Positions 1 through 7,514 of a DNA stretch of 8,343 bases are shown piece after piece. The translations under genes were made by a program, and so were the position numbers. Every line of letters starts with the position of its first letter. Position 1 is the first letter of the stretch. Under the pieces are notes generated by a model. The model saw only the letters and a program-made list of their open reading frames with translations, did no database searches and was not told where the DNA came from. Source of the DNA: Bacteroidota bacterium (GTDB lineage: Bacteria; Bacteroidota; Ignavibacteria; Ignavibacteriales; Ignavibacteriaceae); the NCBI GenBank assembly GCA_030706105.1, contig JAUZPC010000115.1:1-8343 (forward strand), written 5' to 3'.

Positions 1-1
1 A

Positions 2-931
2 CTACTGTTGAGAGGCTTTAAAAAGAAAGCCGCTAAATCAAATAAAGTGTTCGATTCTATCCTTATAAAAGGAATTGAACATACGCTTCTTCCGCTTGTG
101 TATATCGGAATTTTATATTTTGCCGTCGGGTCACTGGAGTTCCCCTATAAAGTTGAAAATAAAATTCACACCGTATTTGTTTTTCTGCTGACACTTTTAG
201 GCATAAGAACAATTATCGGGGTGATAAGAATATACCTCAATTCCTATTTTAAGAATAAAGAAGACGGCTCCTCCCGCGAAAAACAGATATCGGGAATAGT
301 AAATATTTTCGGATTTATAATATGGTCAATCGGATTAATATTTCTTTTAGATAATATTGGTTTTAAAGTATCAACCGTAATTGCAGGTTTGGGTGTAGGC
401 GGTATTGCCATAGCTTTAGCAGCACAGGCAATACTTGGGGACTTATTCAGCTATTTTGTAATTTTCTTTGACAAACCTTTTGAGATTGGGGATTTTATAG
501 TTGTGGGAGATAAATCCGGTACGGTTGAAAATATCGGTATAAAAACAACCAGAGTAAGGAGCCTGGGTGGTGAGCAGATTGTTTTTTCAAATACCAACTT
601 AACCAGCTCACAGCTTCACAATTACAAAAGAATGGAGCGGAGAAGATCACTGTTTACTTTAAGAATCGACTTCGGTACTCCTAAACAAAAATTGGAAGAA
701 ATCCCTAAGATTATTAAAACTATAATTGAGAAACAGGAAAAAGTAACTTTTGACAGAAGCCATTTGGCTTCAGTTGGTGAGTACGCTTATATATTTGAGA
801 CAGTATATTTTGTGGATGATCCTGATTATAAAATATATATGGACGTTCAGCAGACAATAAATATAGAGATATGCAGGCAGCTTGATGCTATGGGCATAAA
901 GCTTGCCACTTCCCCGCAAACAATTAAATGA
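2..931 (+). CDS. MscS-family small-conductance mechanosensitive ion channel (5' end probably outside window)
   Basis: This is an inner-membrane channel that, by family knowledge, opens under membrane tension to release small solutes during osmotic downshock. Residues are numbered from the TTG at position 8. Hydrophobic segments lie at about 23-43, 54-76 and 97-117. They are followed by the Gly/Ala-rich pore helix (about 126-147, containing GLGVGGIAIALAAQ) and the signature FDKPFEIGD at 154-162, which begins the MscS beta domain. A cytoplasmic alpha/beta domain follows to residue 307. The usual Pro-Asn after the beta domain is replaced by FSNTNL (193-198). The frame is open upstream of the TTG to the window edge (CTA CTG), with no Shine-Dalgarno sequence visible, so the true start is likely to the left. 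The length is close to that of E. coli MscS (286 aa), so little may be missing. The gene is convergent with the peptidase gene, with a shared terminator between them. The family is secure; the gating properties and subfamily are not. Confidence 0.93.
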   Translation, partial: LLLRGFKKKAAKSNKVFDSILIKGIEHTLLPLVYIGILYFAVGSLEFPYKVENKIHTVFVFLLTLLGIRTIIGVIRIYLNSYFKNKEDGSSREKQISGIVNIFGFIIWSIGLIFLLDNIGFKVSTVIAGLGVGGIAIALAAQAILGDLFSYFVIFFDKPFEIGDFIVVGDKSGTVENIGIKTTRVRSLGGEQIVFSNTNLTSSQLHNYKRMERRRSLFTLRIDFGTPKQKLEEIPKIIKTIIEKQEKVTFDRSHLASVGEYAYIFETVYFVDDPDYKIYMDVQQTINIEICRQLDAMGIKLATSPQTIK

Positions 932-948
932 CTCGGGTAATATATAAA

Positions 949-980
949 AAAAGGGCTGTCCTAATTCGGGCAGCCCTTTT
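949..980. terminator. Bidirectional Rho-independent terminator between convergent genes
   Basis: The arms at 949-961 and 968-980 form a 13-bp stem with one G-T wobble (959/970) around the 6-nt loop TAATTC. The core is AAAAGGGCTG pairing with CAGCCCTTTT. On the plus strand the stem ends in TTTT and continues AAGTTTTTAT. On the minus strand it is followed by a run of T, read from the A-run at 946-952. It lies 17 bp after the channel stop and 6 bp after the peptidase stop, so it can terminate both genes. Confidence 0.87.
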
Positions 981-986
981 AAGTTT

Positions 987-3900
987 TTATCTTATGGGAT
1001 AAGCAGGTTTTTCAGGGAAAGAAAATTTATTTTGCTCTATTTTTTCTTTCATTATCTCAATTGCTTTTTCAAGCTGAGCATCATGACCTTCCATGATTGA
1101 ACCCGGGTCGTTGTCAATATATATGTCAGGATCACCGCCATGGTTCTCAATCCACCACTTTCCTTCTTTTCCGTAAAAGGCGTTATTGGACTGGTTAATT
1201 GAACCATTATCAATTGTGGTCTGTGCATTCATAATACCAACCAAGCCGCCCCATGAAGGAGTTCCGATAATTGTACCCAAATTACGTGCTCTAAAATGCA
1301 TTAAGAAAGCTTCACCGTCTGAGCCGTTAAATTCATTTGAGATTACGGCATAGTTGCCAATCGAAGAAGAACCTGGATATCTGAAAGGCACCATTCCTCT
1401 AAGATTATTCAAACCGACAGTTTTACGCTCCAATTTATCAATAATAAAATATTCTGTCCAGCCGCCGCCGTTTCTTCTTACGTCAAGAATTAACCCGTCT
1501 TTGTATCTGAAGGCTCTCCAGAATTTTTCAAATTCAGAAATACCACCGGCACCCATTGCGTTTATATGAAGGTAACCGACTCTGCCATTTGTCTCTTTTA
1601 GTACTTTATCAACATTGTTTGAAAGCCAGTTAAAATATCTAAACTGGTTATTGTTTCTAATCAGTTGAATACTATAAGTAACCGCCCCTTTATCGGAAGG
1701 TTCACTGTTAAATGTAAGTTTGGTTTTTTCGCCTGCCTTAATCTGGCAATATTTAAAGTAGTCATCATTGGTTTTTATTGCTTTTCCGTTGATGGCAATT
1801 AAATAATCACCTTCTTTTACATTTATGTCAGGTCTGTCCAAAGGAGACTTTATATTGAAATTATATTTTGTAGGACCATAAATCTTTGATATTTTATAAT
1901 AACCTGATTTATCTTTAACTAAATCAGCACCCATCCATCCGGTATACACGGAAGATTGAGGATATAATGTATCTGTATCGCCTCCGCCTACATAAGTATG
2001 GGATACACAAAGTTCTCCAACCATCTGAGAAAGCACCCAATTTAACTCTTCACGATTTGTTAAATACGGGATATATGATTTATAACCTTCGCCCATGGCT
2101 TTCCAGTCGTGGCCGTGCATATTAGTATCATAAAAGAAATCTCTGTACGCTCTCCAGGTATCCATAAATATTTGATTGAATTCATCAAAATTCTTTACCG
2201 TATAAGGCATCTTATCTAATTTAAGTTTTAGGCCCAAAGATTTTGAAGAGTAAGCATCATTAACGGAAGAATTATAATATTCTTTTTCAGCATTTATAAT
2301 TAAATTTTCCTGATTAACCGACAATGCAAAATCAGCTATTTTATCATTTAGAGTTACTTCTTTTTTAGAAGGAATATCAAAAATATGCAGAGTCCATTTA
2401 GTTTCTCCCTTATTGGGTTTGAATATCTCTTCATATTCCGCTTCAGTAAATTTATCTATTGAAGACCAAAGTACCTTATTGTAACCTGCCTTCAAATAGA
2501 AATAGTTCCCTGCTTTAACAGGAAGCGGATAAGTACGCTTGCCTATATTTTCAAAATCAATTTTAACAATATCTTTGGTATCTACAGGGGCCTTAAGGCT
2601 ATCAAAGAAAGGAGCTGCGTCATCTTTGTTTAGCTGAACAACCATTACCTGTTGAGGTGTTGCCATTACATGATTATCTTCATAAAAATCCATTTGAATG
2701 TCAAAATTCTGAGAAGATAAATAATACAAATATTTACCGTTAGCATCAAAAGCAGGATTAAGGTTATCAAAGAAATCATCAGTAATTGCATGCTTTTGTG
2801 CAGTTTCTAAATTATATACAAAAATCTGATTATTTCTGTTATAATTTGTTATGCTGTAAGTAATCCATTTACTGTCAGGAGACCAGTTGTAATCAGCTTG
2901 CTCCCAGATAAATTCATCATTTTTAACCTGGTGAAATTCGTCAATCTTTGTGAGTTTTTTAGATGCGATATCTATATAAAAGATAGAGAAATCTTTATTT
3001 CCGAAAAGGATCTTTTTACTGTCAGGAGACCAGATTAAATGATAATTCAATTTAGTCAAATCAGTTGTAAGCGGAATAAGCTCACCGCCGTTTACACTTT
3101 GCAGATATAAGTTATATTCACCTGTTTTATCTGAGAAAAAAGCTATCCATTTACCATCAGGTGAAACCTGCGGAAGCACTTCTTTTATTCCGGGGGTATT
3201 TGTAAGATTTATTGCAGTATCCGGCAGTACTTTAAAAATATCACCCCTTGCTTCAAATATATCCAGCTTTCCGTCATTAGAGACATCAAATGAATGGATA
3301 TATTCTTTTGCATTTATATCTCTGTCTTTTACAAGTTCTCTTTCACCCGGTACAGTAACAGATAGAGTGGTAATTTTACCTGATGCAATATCCAGAATGT
3401 TTATGTAACCGTTCTGCATATAAACAATATTTTTTCCGTCGGTTTCAGGAAACATTACATCATAATTAGTATAATTAGTAATTTGTTTAATGAAATTATC
3501 TTTAAGACTTCGTACATATATATTTGCAATTCTGTTTGTACTATCGGAAACAAAATACATATTATCCCCTATCCACATTGGATAAGCATTCTTGCCTACA
3601 TATGTAGAAATAGGATTAAATTTTTTAGTTTTGAAGTCATACATCCAAATATCAGTATGCCAGCCTCCTTTGTAGTTTTTCCAATAATATTCTTCCGAGC
3701 CTTTTCTGTTATAAAGCATTTTATCGCCGGCCTTATTAAAGCTGCAGAGAGAACCGCGGTCTATTGGAAATTTTTCAGGGACTGATCCGTCTTTATCTAC
3801 AAAATACAATTCAGGGTCGCGGCTGATAAAATTTTCATATAAGGAACGAATAACAATTTTCTTTCCGTCCGGAGTCCATCCGATTGTTTGATTACCACCG

Positions 3901-4220
3901 CCGGGTGAATATGTTATTCGGGTTATGTCTCCGCCTTTGGTTGGGATTGTATAAATATTGTTTGTCCCTTCATAGTTTGAAGTAAAAGCGATAGTTTTAC
4001 CGTCAGGAGAAAATTTAGGAGCGGTTTCAATCCCTTTAAGAGAAGTAAGCTTTTCTGCTTTTCCCCCTTTTGCGTTTATAATCCACAAATCAGTATCGTA
4101 AGAAAAAACAATTTTGTCGCCGTGAATTGAAGGATACTTCATAAAACGGCTTTCCTTAGTTTGTGCAATTACCGGCAAAGAGATAATTACAACCAGAATA
4201 AGTAACACTATTTTTTTCAT
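987..4220 (-). CDS. Exported tricorn protease homologue (PD40 beta-propellers, PDZ, S41 serine peptidase)
   Basis: This is a large serine peptidase of the tricorn family (peptidase family S41), which trims oligopeptides. Residues 1-19 form a signal peptide (MKK, hydrophobic core, PVIA then Q), so it probably acts in the periplasm, unlike the cytosolic archaeal tricorn. PD40/WD40-like propeller repeats follow, with SPDG-type motifs at about 71, 117, 353, 398, 447 and 492. The C1 helical domain spans about 675-745, PDZ about 761-855, and the C2 peptidase core about 880-1060. The catalytic residues match Thermoplasma tricorn (S745, H746, S965, D966, E1023) almost in number: S740-H741 in CVSHTY, S967-D968 in NGSDGEAF, and E1025 in ENHGGDPD. 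At 1077 aa the length is normal. The ATG at 4220 follows a weak purine-rich AAGAAGAG. The gene is divergent from the hydrolase and ends just before a strong terminator. No frameshift is visible. Confidence 0.95.
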   Translation of the reverse strand: MKKIVLLILVVIISLPVIAQTKESRFMKYPSIHGDKIVFSYDTDLWIINAKGGKAEKLTSLKGIETAPKFSPDGKTIAFTSNYEGTNNIYTIPTKGGDITRITYSPGGGNQTIGWTPDGKKIVIRSLYENFISRDPELYFVDKDGSVPEKFPIDRGSLCSFNKAGDKMLYNRKGSEEYYWKNYKGGWHTDIWMYDFKTKKFNPISTYVGKNAYPMWIGDNMYFVSDSTNRIANIYVRSLKDNFIKQITNYTNYDVMFPETDGKNIVYMQNGYINILDIASGKITTLSVTVPGERELVKDRDINAKEYIHSFDVSNDGKLDIFEARGDIFKVLPDTAINLTNTPGIKEVLPQVSPDGKWIAFFSDKTGEYNLYLQSVNGGELIPLTTDLTKLNYHLIWSPDSKKILFGNKDFSIFYIDIASKKLTKIDEFHQVKNDEFIWEQADYNWSPDSKWITYSITNYNRNNQIFVYNLETAQKHAITDDFFDNLNPAFDANGKYLYYLSSQNFDIQMDFYEDNHVMATPQQVMVVQLNKDDAAPFFDSLKAPVDTKDIVKIDFENIGKRTYPLPVKAGNYFYLKAGYNKVLWSSIDKFTEAEYEEIFKPNKGETKWTLHIFDIPSKKEVTLNDKIADFALSVNQENLIINAEKEYYNSSVNDAYSSKSLGLKLKLDKMPYTVKNFDEFNQIFMDTWRAYRDFFYDTNMHGHDWKAMGEGYKSYIPYLTNREELNWVLSQMVGELCVSHTYVGGGDTDTLYPQSSVYTGWMGADLVKDKSGYYKISKIYGPTKYNFNIKSPLDRPDINVKEGDYLIAINGKAIKTNDDYFKYCQIKAGEKTKLTFNSEPSDKGAVTYSIQLIRNNNQFRYFNWLSNNVDKVLKETNGRVGYLHINAMGAGGISEFEKFWRAFRYKDGLILDVRRNGGGWTEYFIIDKLERKTVGLNNLRGMVPFRYPGSSSIGNYAVISNEFNGSDGEAFLMHFRARNLGTIIGTPSWGGLVGIMNAQTTIDNGSINQSNNAFYGKEGKWWIENHGGDPDIYIDNDPGSIMEGHDAQLEKAIEIMKEKIEQNKFSFPEKPAYPIR

Positions 4221-4417
4221 AATATGCTCTTCTTTTATTAGTAAATAAAGTGAAGGAAAATAAATAAAAAATTATTATAATAAAAGATAATTAGGATAAA
4301 TGGTACCGGTATTTTGCACCCAAAAATTAGTACGTGCGTTTTTTCATATCCATATTGAGTTTAATACAATTTTGTTTTTATTGGTATATTACGATATTAA
4401 AAATTTAGGAAATTGAA
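4221..4417. other. Divergent intergenic region (tricorn homologue / alpha-beta hydrolase)
   Basis: This 197-bp region must hold the promoters of both flanking genes, which point away from each other. It is very AT-rich except for a short GC patch at 4302-4340, which holds overlapping palindromes GGTACC and ACCGGT (4302-4310) and a GCAC...GTGC pair (4316-4337). For the hydrolase, TTGTTT (4372-4377) and TATTAA (4395-4400) are spaced 17 bp apart but would place the transcription start only about 10 nt before the ATG, so this promoter is doubtful. No small gene or RNA is recognisable here. Confidence 0.5.
4274..4279 (-). promoter_or_regulatory. Possible -10 element for the tricorn homologue
   Basis: Read on the minus strand, 4279-4274 is a perfect TATAAT about 54 bp upstream of the peptidase start, giving a leader of roughly 45 nt. 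No good -35 hexamer sits 16-18 bp further upstream (CATTTA or similar). The surroundings are almost entirely A and T, so a chance match is quite possible. Confidence 0.3.
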
Positions 4418-5191
4418 ATGAATTTTAAAGTATATGAAGTCGGAAATAAGAATAATCAATCTATTATATTTATACACGGGTTCCCGTTAAGTCATAAAAT
4501 GTGGGAAAGCGTAATTGAAGAGCTGCAAAAAGATTTTTATTGTTTATCTTATGATATAAGAGGTTTAGGTGACACATACACTGGAGACGGTCAGTTTACT
4601 TTTGAAGATTTGTCCGATGATGTATTTGAAATTATCAGGGAATATAATTTAACAAAGCCTGTAATATGCGGTCTATCAATGGGCGGCTATATAACCTACC
4701 GTTGTTTAGAAAGAAACCAGAAACTATTTAAAGCGGCAATCTTATGCGGCTCAAAGCCTGAAGCCGACGGAAATGAAGGCAAGCTTAAAAGAGCAGCTTT
4801 TATTAAAATGATTAATAACAAAGGGCTGTCGGCTTTTGCCGGTATGTTTATTCCTACCACGTTTTCTGAAAAATATGCGGTTGACCGGGCGGACGAATTA
4901 AAAAATATTATTGAAGAATCCTCATCTTATAGTGCAGTTGGTGTAAAGGGCTGCTGTTTAGCCATGGCATGCAGAACTGATACAGCACAGTTCCTTGAAA
5001 AAATAAATATCCCTGCATTATTTTTAAGCAGTGAATATGATACACTTACAACCCCGGCACAATTAAAGAATGTTGCTGATAGAGTAAAGAATTCTCGTTT
5101 TGACATAATTCCAAGTGCAGGACATATTTTTCCGGTAGAAAATCCGGCTGCCGCTATAGAGCGTATTTCAAAGTTTGTAAAGCATCTATAA
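4418..5191 (+). CDS. Alpha/beta-fold hydrolase
   Basis: This is a soluble alpha/beta hydrolase of 257 aa with no signal peptide, so it is probably cytoplasmic. The fold's landmarks are in order. The oxyanion-loop HGFPLSHKMW is at 20-29, and the YDIRGLGDT turn is at 45-53. The nucleophile elbow GLSMGG (85-90) has S87, the acid D208 lies in SSEYDTLTTP, and the catalytic H236 lies in SAGHIFPVENP. The length and motif spacing resemble 3-oxoadipate enol-lactonase (PcaD), BioH-like carboxylesterases and related small ester hydrolases. The lid region (about 120-185) that sets specificity is not diagnostic, and no pathway neighbour identifies the substrate. The start is supported by AGGA (4407-4410), 7 nt before the ATG. 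The gene has 161 bp before the next gene and is likely transcribed alone. The fold and activity class are secure; the substrate is unknown. Confidence 0.93.
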   Translation: MNFKVYEVGNKNNQSIIFIHGFPLSHKMWESVIEELQKDFYCLSYDIRGLGDTYTGDGQFTFEDLSDDVFEIIREYNLTKPVICGLSMGGYITYRCLERNQKLFKAAILCGSKPEADGNEGKLKRAAFIKMINNKGLSAFAGMFIPTTFSEKYAVDRADELKNIIEESSSYSAVGVKGCCLAMACRTDTAQFLEKINIPALFLSSEYDTLTTPAQLKNVADRVKNSRFDIIPSAGHIFPVENPAAAIERISKFVKHL

Positions 5192-5243
5192 AGTATCAGA
5201 ATAGCTATTTTTTAGCTTTTGTGTTACATGTCAATTAAAAAAG

Positions 5244-5274
5244 TTGACAATAACCAAAAGGTTTGTTATTTAAT
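5244..5274 (+). promoter_or_regulatory. Sigma70-like promoter for the yciO-like gene
   Basis: A perfect TTGACA (5244-5249) is followed after 17 bp by TATTTA (5267-5272), preceded by an extended -10-like TGT (5264-5266). TTTAAT (5269-5274) at 19-bp spacing is an alternative -10. Transcription would begin near 5280, leaving a leader of about 70 nt. The -35 match is strong and the -10 is weak. A dyad fills the spacer and is listed separately. Confidence 0.5.
5249..5270. repeat. Inverted repeat between -35 and -10, possible operator
   Basis: The arms AATAAC (5249-5254) and GTTATT (5265-5270) are perfectly complementary. After one mismatch, AA (5256-5257) and TT (5262-5263) also pair, giving 8 of 9 symmetric positions about a centre at 5259.5. 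An alternative inner pairing, AACC (5252-5255) with GGTT (5260-5263), also exists. The dyad lies almost exactly in the spacer of the candidate promoter, where a repressor would block RNA polymerase. This is inference only; AT-rich DNA produces such dyads by chance. Confidence 0.35.
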
Positions 5275-5352
5275 ATGCAATGGAAAATTGAAGTTTTAAT
5301 GCTAATCAAATAAAACCAAAATAAGACAGAAATAAATGAAAGGACATTATTA

Positions 5353-5964
5353 ATGGAATATTTTGAACTGCATCCCGAAAGTCCTCAAATTCGTTTTATT
5401 AATAAAGCTGTTGAAGTGCTTAAAGAAGGGGGTGTTATTATTTATCCAACCGATACACTGTATGGAATCGGCTGTGATATTTTTAATAAAGATGCTCTGG
5501 AAAGGATTTTTTACATTAAAAATGACGGTATATCAAAACTATTTAGTTTTGTCTGCTCTGATTTAAAAGACATTTCTAAATATGCAAAAGTATCAGATAA
5601 TGCTTATAAAATAATGAAAAAGTTACTCCCCGGCCCTTATACTTTTATTTTACCTGCTTCCAAACTTGTCCCTAAAACATTATGGACTAAACGGCAGACC
5701 GTTGGTATAAGGATACCAAATCATCAGGTAACTTTAGATTTAGTAAAAGAATTGGGTAATCCAATCATAAGTACAAGTACAACCAACAGAAAAGGAGAAG
5801 TAATTTTAAACCCTGACGACATCAGAAATATATTTGCCAACAGTGTTGATTTAATGTTGGGTTCCGGTAACTTATTAAGCAAACCATCGTCTATTGTTGA
5901 TTTGAGTAATGAAGTCCCAGAAATAATAAGAGAAGGAGCCGGAGACGTAAATATATTTAGATAA
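5353..5964 (+). CDS. yciO: YciO-type YrdC/Sua5 domain protein (L-threonylcarbamoyladenylate synthase superfamily)
   Basis: This is a stand-alone YrdC-domain protein of 203 aa, matching E. coli YciO in length (about 206 aa) and lacking the C-terminal Sua5 domain. Family members bind RNA and nucleotide. TsaC/Sua5 relatives make threonylcarbamoyl-AMP for the tRNA t6A modification, while the role of the YciO branch is less settled. The opening YFELHPESPQ (3-12) is typical of YciO rather than TsaC. Conserved pieces include GGVIIYPTDTLYGIG (26-40), K56, PGPYTFIL (93-100), VGIRIP (117-122), STSTT (140-144) and PSSIVDL (178-184), ending with REGAGDV (193-199). The start has a good Shine-Dalgarno sequence, AAAGGA (5339-5344), 8 nt before the ATG. 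It has its own promoter-like sequence and terminator, so it is probably monocistronic. The YciO assignment is strong; a role in t6A synthesis cannot be claimed without knowing whether the genome has a separate tsaC/sua5. Confidence 0.92.
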   Translation: MEYFELHPESPQIRFINKAVEVLKEGGVIIYPTDTLYGIGCDIFNKDALERIFYIKNDGISKLFSFVCSDLKDISKYAKVSDNAYKIMKKLLPGPYTFILPASKLVPKTLWTKRQTVGIRIPNHQVTLDLVKELGNPIISTSTTNRKGEVILNPDDIRNIFANSVDLMLGSGNLLSKPSSIVDLSNEVPEIIREGAGDVNIFR

Positions 5965-5985
5965 TAAATTTTTAAAAAATATTGC

Positions 5986-6039
5986 AGCCCCTCATTTTAT
6001 GGATAATGGTTTTATATCCATTAATTTGAGGGGCTTTTT
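5986..6039 (+). terminator. Rho-independent terminator after the yciO-like gene
   Basis: AGCCCCTCA (5986-5994) pairs perfectly with TGAGGGGCT (6027-6035), followed by TTTTTATT. Inside, TGGATA (6000-6005) pairs with TATCCA (6015-6020), giving a two-part stem with an internal loop and the 9-nt apical loop ATGGTTTTA. It lies 22 bp after the stop codon. The reverse strand lacks a clean T-run next to the stem, so it looks directional. Confidence 0.85.
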
Positions 6040-6126
6040 ATTCTGAAGTATTTTTTTTACCCGTACTCTCTCACTAAATAATTTCTTATTATTACTTATC
6101 TTTATTCTAATATTTCAAATTGATTT

Positions 6127-7365
6127 ATGACTTATATATTTCGGGCACTATTTATTTTATTAACAATATTTCTTGTGGAATTTTACTTTATTAAAAAATT
6201 CAACAAGTCATTTTACTTTTTAAGAACAAAAGTACATTCAAAAGTTTTAAAAATTATTAAGCTTGTCTTCTTTTTCTTCCTAAACGGTTTCCCTGCGTAT
6301 CTGCTTATAAGAGCAATATTTTCCACTTTTATGGATATTTATGTATTTGATGTTCCCGAAAACATTTTATTTGATATCTTTATTCAATTTCCGTTTTGGT
6401 TAATTGTAATTGTTATTTTACAGACTTCAATAATATTTGTTTTCTGGGATCTAATTAAATGGGCTCTGCATATTATCAATAAAAAGTGGAGGGCATTTTT
6501 ACTAAAATATGAATCCCGCTTTTATTTTGCAGTAATTCTTACTTTCCTTGTTTATGTACCGGCAAGAGTATTATATGACTATGTAAAAATAGACACCAGA
6601 ACCATTGAAATTAAAAAAACTGACCTGCCTGACGCACTAAACGGTTTTACCATCACTTTAATTTCTGATGTACAGGCTGACAGATACAACAATACCTGGA
6701 GATTAAGAAAGTATATAAATCTTGTTAATAAAACAAATCCGGATTTGGTTCTTGTAGGCGGTGACGTCATTACATTCGGGCCAAAGTATATAAATCTGGC
6801 TGCCGAAAGCATAGCCAAAATAAAATCAAAATATGGAGTTTATTCTTGCGTCGGTGATCATGATAATTGGGCATATCATGAGGATGTGGACAGGTCTCTT
6901 AAAGAAGTAACTGAAACATTAGAAAAAAATAAAATTAAAATGTTAAGTGATTCTCTTATAATTTTCAACATTCATGATGCCAAACTGGCAGTAGCTTTTA
7001 TTACAAATACTTACGTAGAAGTAGTTGACCGCAAAACACTCGGAAGTGTCTTAGATAAAGGAAAAAATGCTGATTATAAAATTCTTTTGGCTCACCAGCC
7101 AAGAAATTATATATTATCACAAGCAATTGCAAAGAATTACGACTTATATTTATGCGGACATACGCACGGTGGACAGTTAACTTTTTTCTTTCCTTTTGTA
7201 AACCTTTCGCCAACTTTAGTAGAAACAAAATATGTTAAAGGTGATTACCGGTTCGGCAATTTGCTTTTTGTAATATCAAAAGGCTTGGGTATGTCGCTTG
7301 CGCCGGTACGTTATAACTCCACTCCGGAAATCATAGTAATCAAATTACAAAAGGCCGCACAATAA
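6127..7365 (+). CDS. Membrane-anchored metallophosphoesterase (YkuE/YaeI-like) with altered metal motifs
   Basis: This is a 412-aa protein with four predicted N-terminal membrane segments (about 5-22, 43-63, 88-108, 131-151) and a C-terminal calcineurin-like phosphoesterase domain (about 173-405). Relatives such as YkuE and YaeI hydrolyse phosphoesters, in some cases lipid-linked, at the membrane. Metal-binding motifs are in order: SDVQAD (180-185), GGD (211-213), GDHDNW (243-248), LAHQP (321-325) and GHTHGGQ (344-350). Two differ from the canonical form: the usual SDxH histidine is Q183, and the usual GNHD asparagine is D244. D181, D213, H245, D246, H323, H345 and H347 remain. No Shine-Dalgarno sequence precedes the ATG, but the first membrane helix begins directly after it and supports this start. 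It lies 162 bp downstream of yciO across a terminator, so it should have its own promoter; I see no convincing one. The family is secure; the substrate and activity are uncertain. Confidence 0.92.
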   Translation: MTYIFRALFILLTIFLVEFYFIKKFNKSFYFLRTKVHSKVLKIIKLVFFFFLNGFPAYLLIRAIFSTFMDIYVFDVPENILFDIFIQFPFWLIVIVILQTSIIFVFWDLIKWALHIINKKWRAFLLKYESRFYFAVILTFLVYVPARVLYDYVKIDTRTIEIKKTDLPDALNGFTITLISDVQADRYNNTWRLRKYINLVNKTNPDLVLVGGDVITFGPKYINLAAESIAKIKSKYGVYSCVGDHDNWAYHEDVDRSLKEVTETLEKNKIKMLSDSLIIFNIHDAKLAVAFITNTYVEVVDRKTLGSVLDKGKNADYKILLAHQPRNYILSQAIAKNYDLYLCGHTHGGQLTFFFPFVNLSPTLVETKYVKGDYRFGNLLFVISKGLGMSLAPVRYNSTPEIIVIKLQKAAQ

Positions 7366-7413
7366 ACCTGCTGCATTCCAATTGTATTGTTCTGTTCCAA
7401 GTCAGTGACATCA

Positions 7414-7429
7414 TTTTACATTCGTTTAC
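7414..7429 (+). repeat. Upstream motif copy 1 (TTTTACATTCGTTTAC)
   Basis: This 16-bp sequence lies 86 bp upstream of the HEAT-like gene. It matches a second copy at 7923-7938 at 14 of 16 positions, in the same orientation. It contains two TTTAC units 10 bp apart, about one helical turn. It may be a regulator-binding site or a chance similarity between AT-rich leaders. Confidence 0.35.
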
Positions 7430-7445
7430 GTGGAAATGACACCTG

Positions 7446-7464
7446 TTACATTTTAGTAATGTAA
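7446..7464. repeat. Perfect 7-bp inverted repeat upstream of the HEAT-like gene
   Basis: TTACATT (7446-7452) and AATGTAA (7458-7464) form a perfect inverted repeat with a 5-bp gap, ending 50 bp before the ATG at 7515. Both size and position suit a dimeric transcription factor site. There is no adjacent T-run for a terminator and no clear -35/-10 pair with which to place it relative to a promoter. Confidence 0.4.
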
Positions 7465-7514
7465 TTTTACTCTGTAAGTTTATTCAATTAACAATAAAAA
7501 TAACGGAGTATAAA

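Noticed and set aside
8..10. TTG as the start of the MscS-family gene
   Set aside because: The frame remains open to the left edge and no ribosome site is visible in the seven bases before it, so the real start is more likely outside the window.
1354..1569. Open frame on the plus strand inside the peptidase gene (a similar one is at 3483-3785)
   Set aside because: Both lie antisense to a confidently coding tricorn homologue, have no ribosome site and show no family resemblance.
5203..5222. AGCTA/TAGCT hairpin with T-rich loop after the alpha/beta hydrolase as a terminator
   Set aside because: Only five pairs with low GC and a weak T-run; too weak to call.
5336..5353. Five-codon upstream frame (MKGHY) whose TAA overlaps the A of the yciO ATG (TAATG)
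   Set aside because: Its ATG overlaps the Shine-Dalgarno sequence of yciO and has no ribosome site of its own; a chance feature of AT-rich leader DNA is more likely than a translational coupler.
5363..5566. Plus-strand 67-codon frame inside the yciO-like gene
   Set aside because: It is an out-of-frame shadow of the conserved YrdC domain.
6579..7228. Two minus-strand open frames (6579-6818 and 7001-7228) across the phosphoesterase gene
   Set aside because: They are antisense to conserved phosphoesterase motifs, without independent coding signals.
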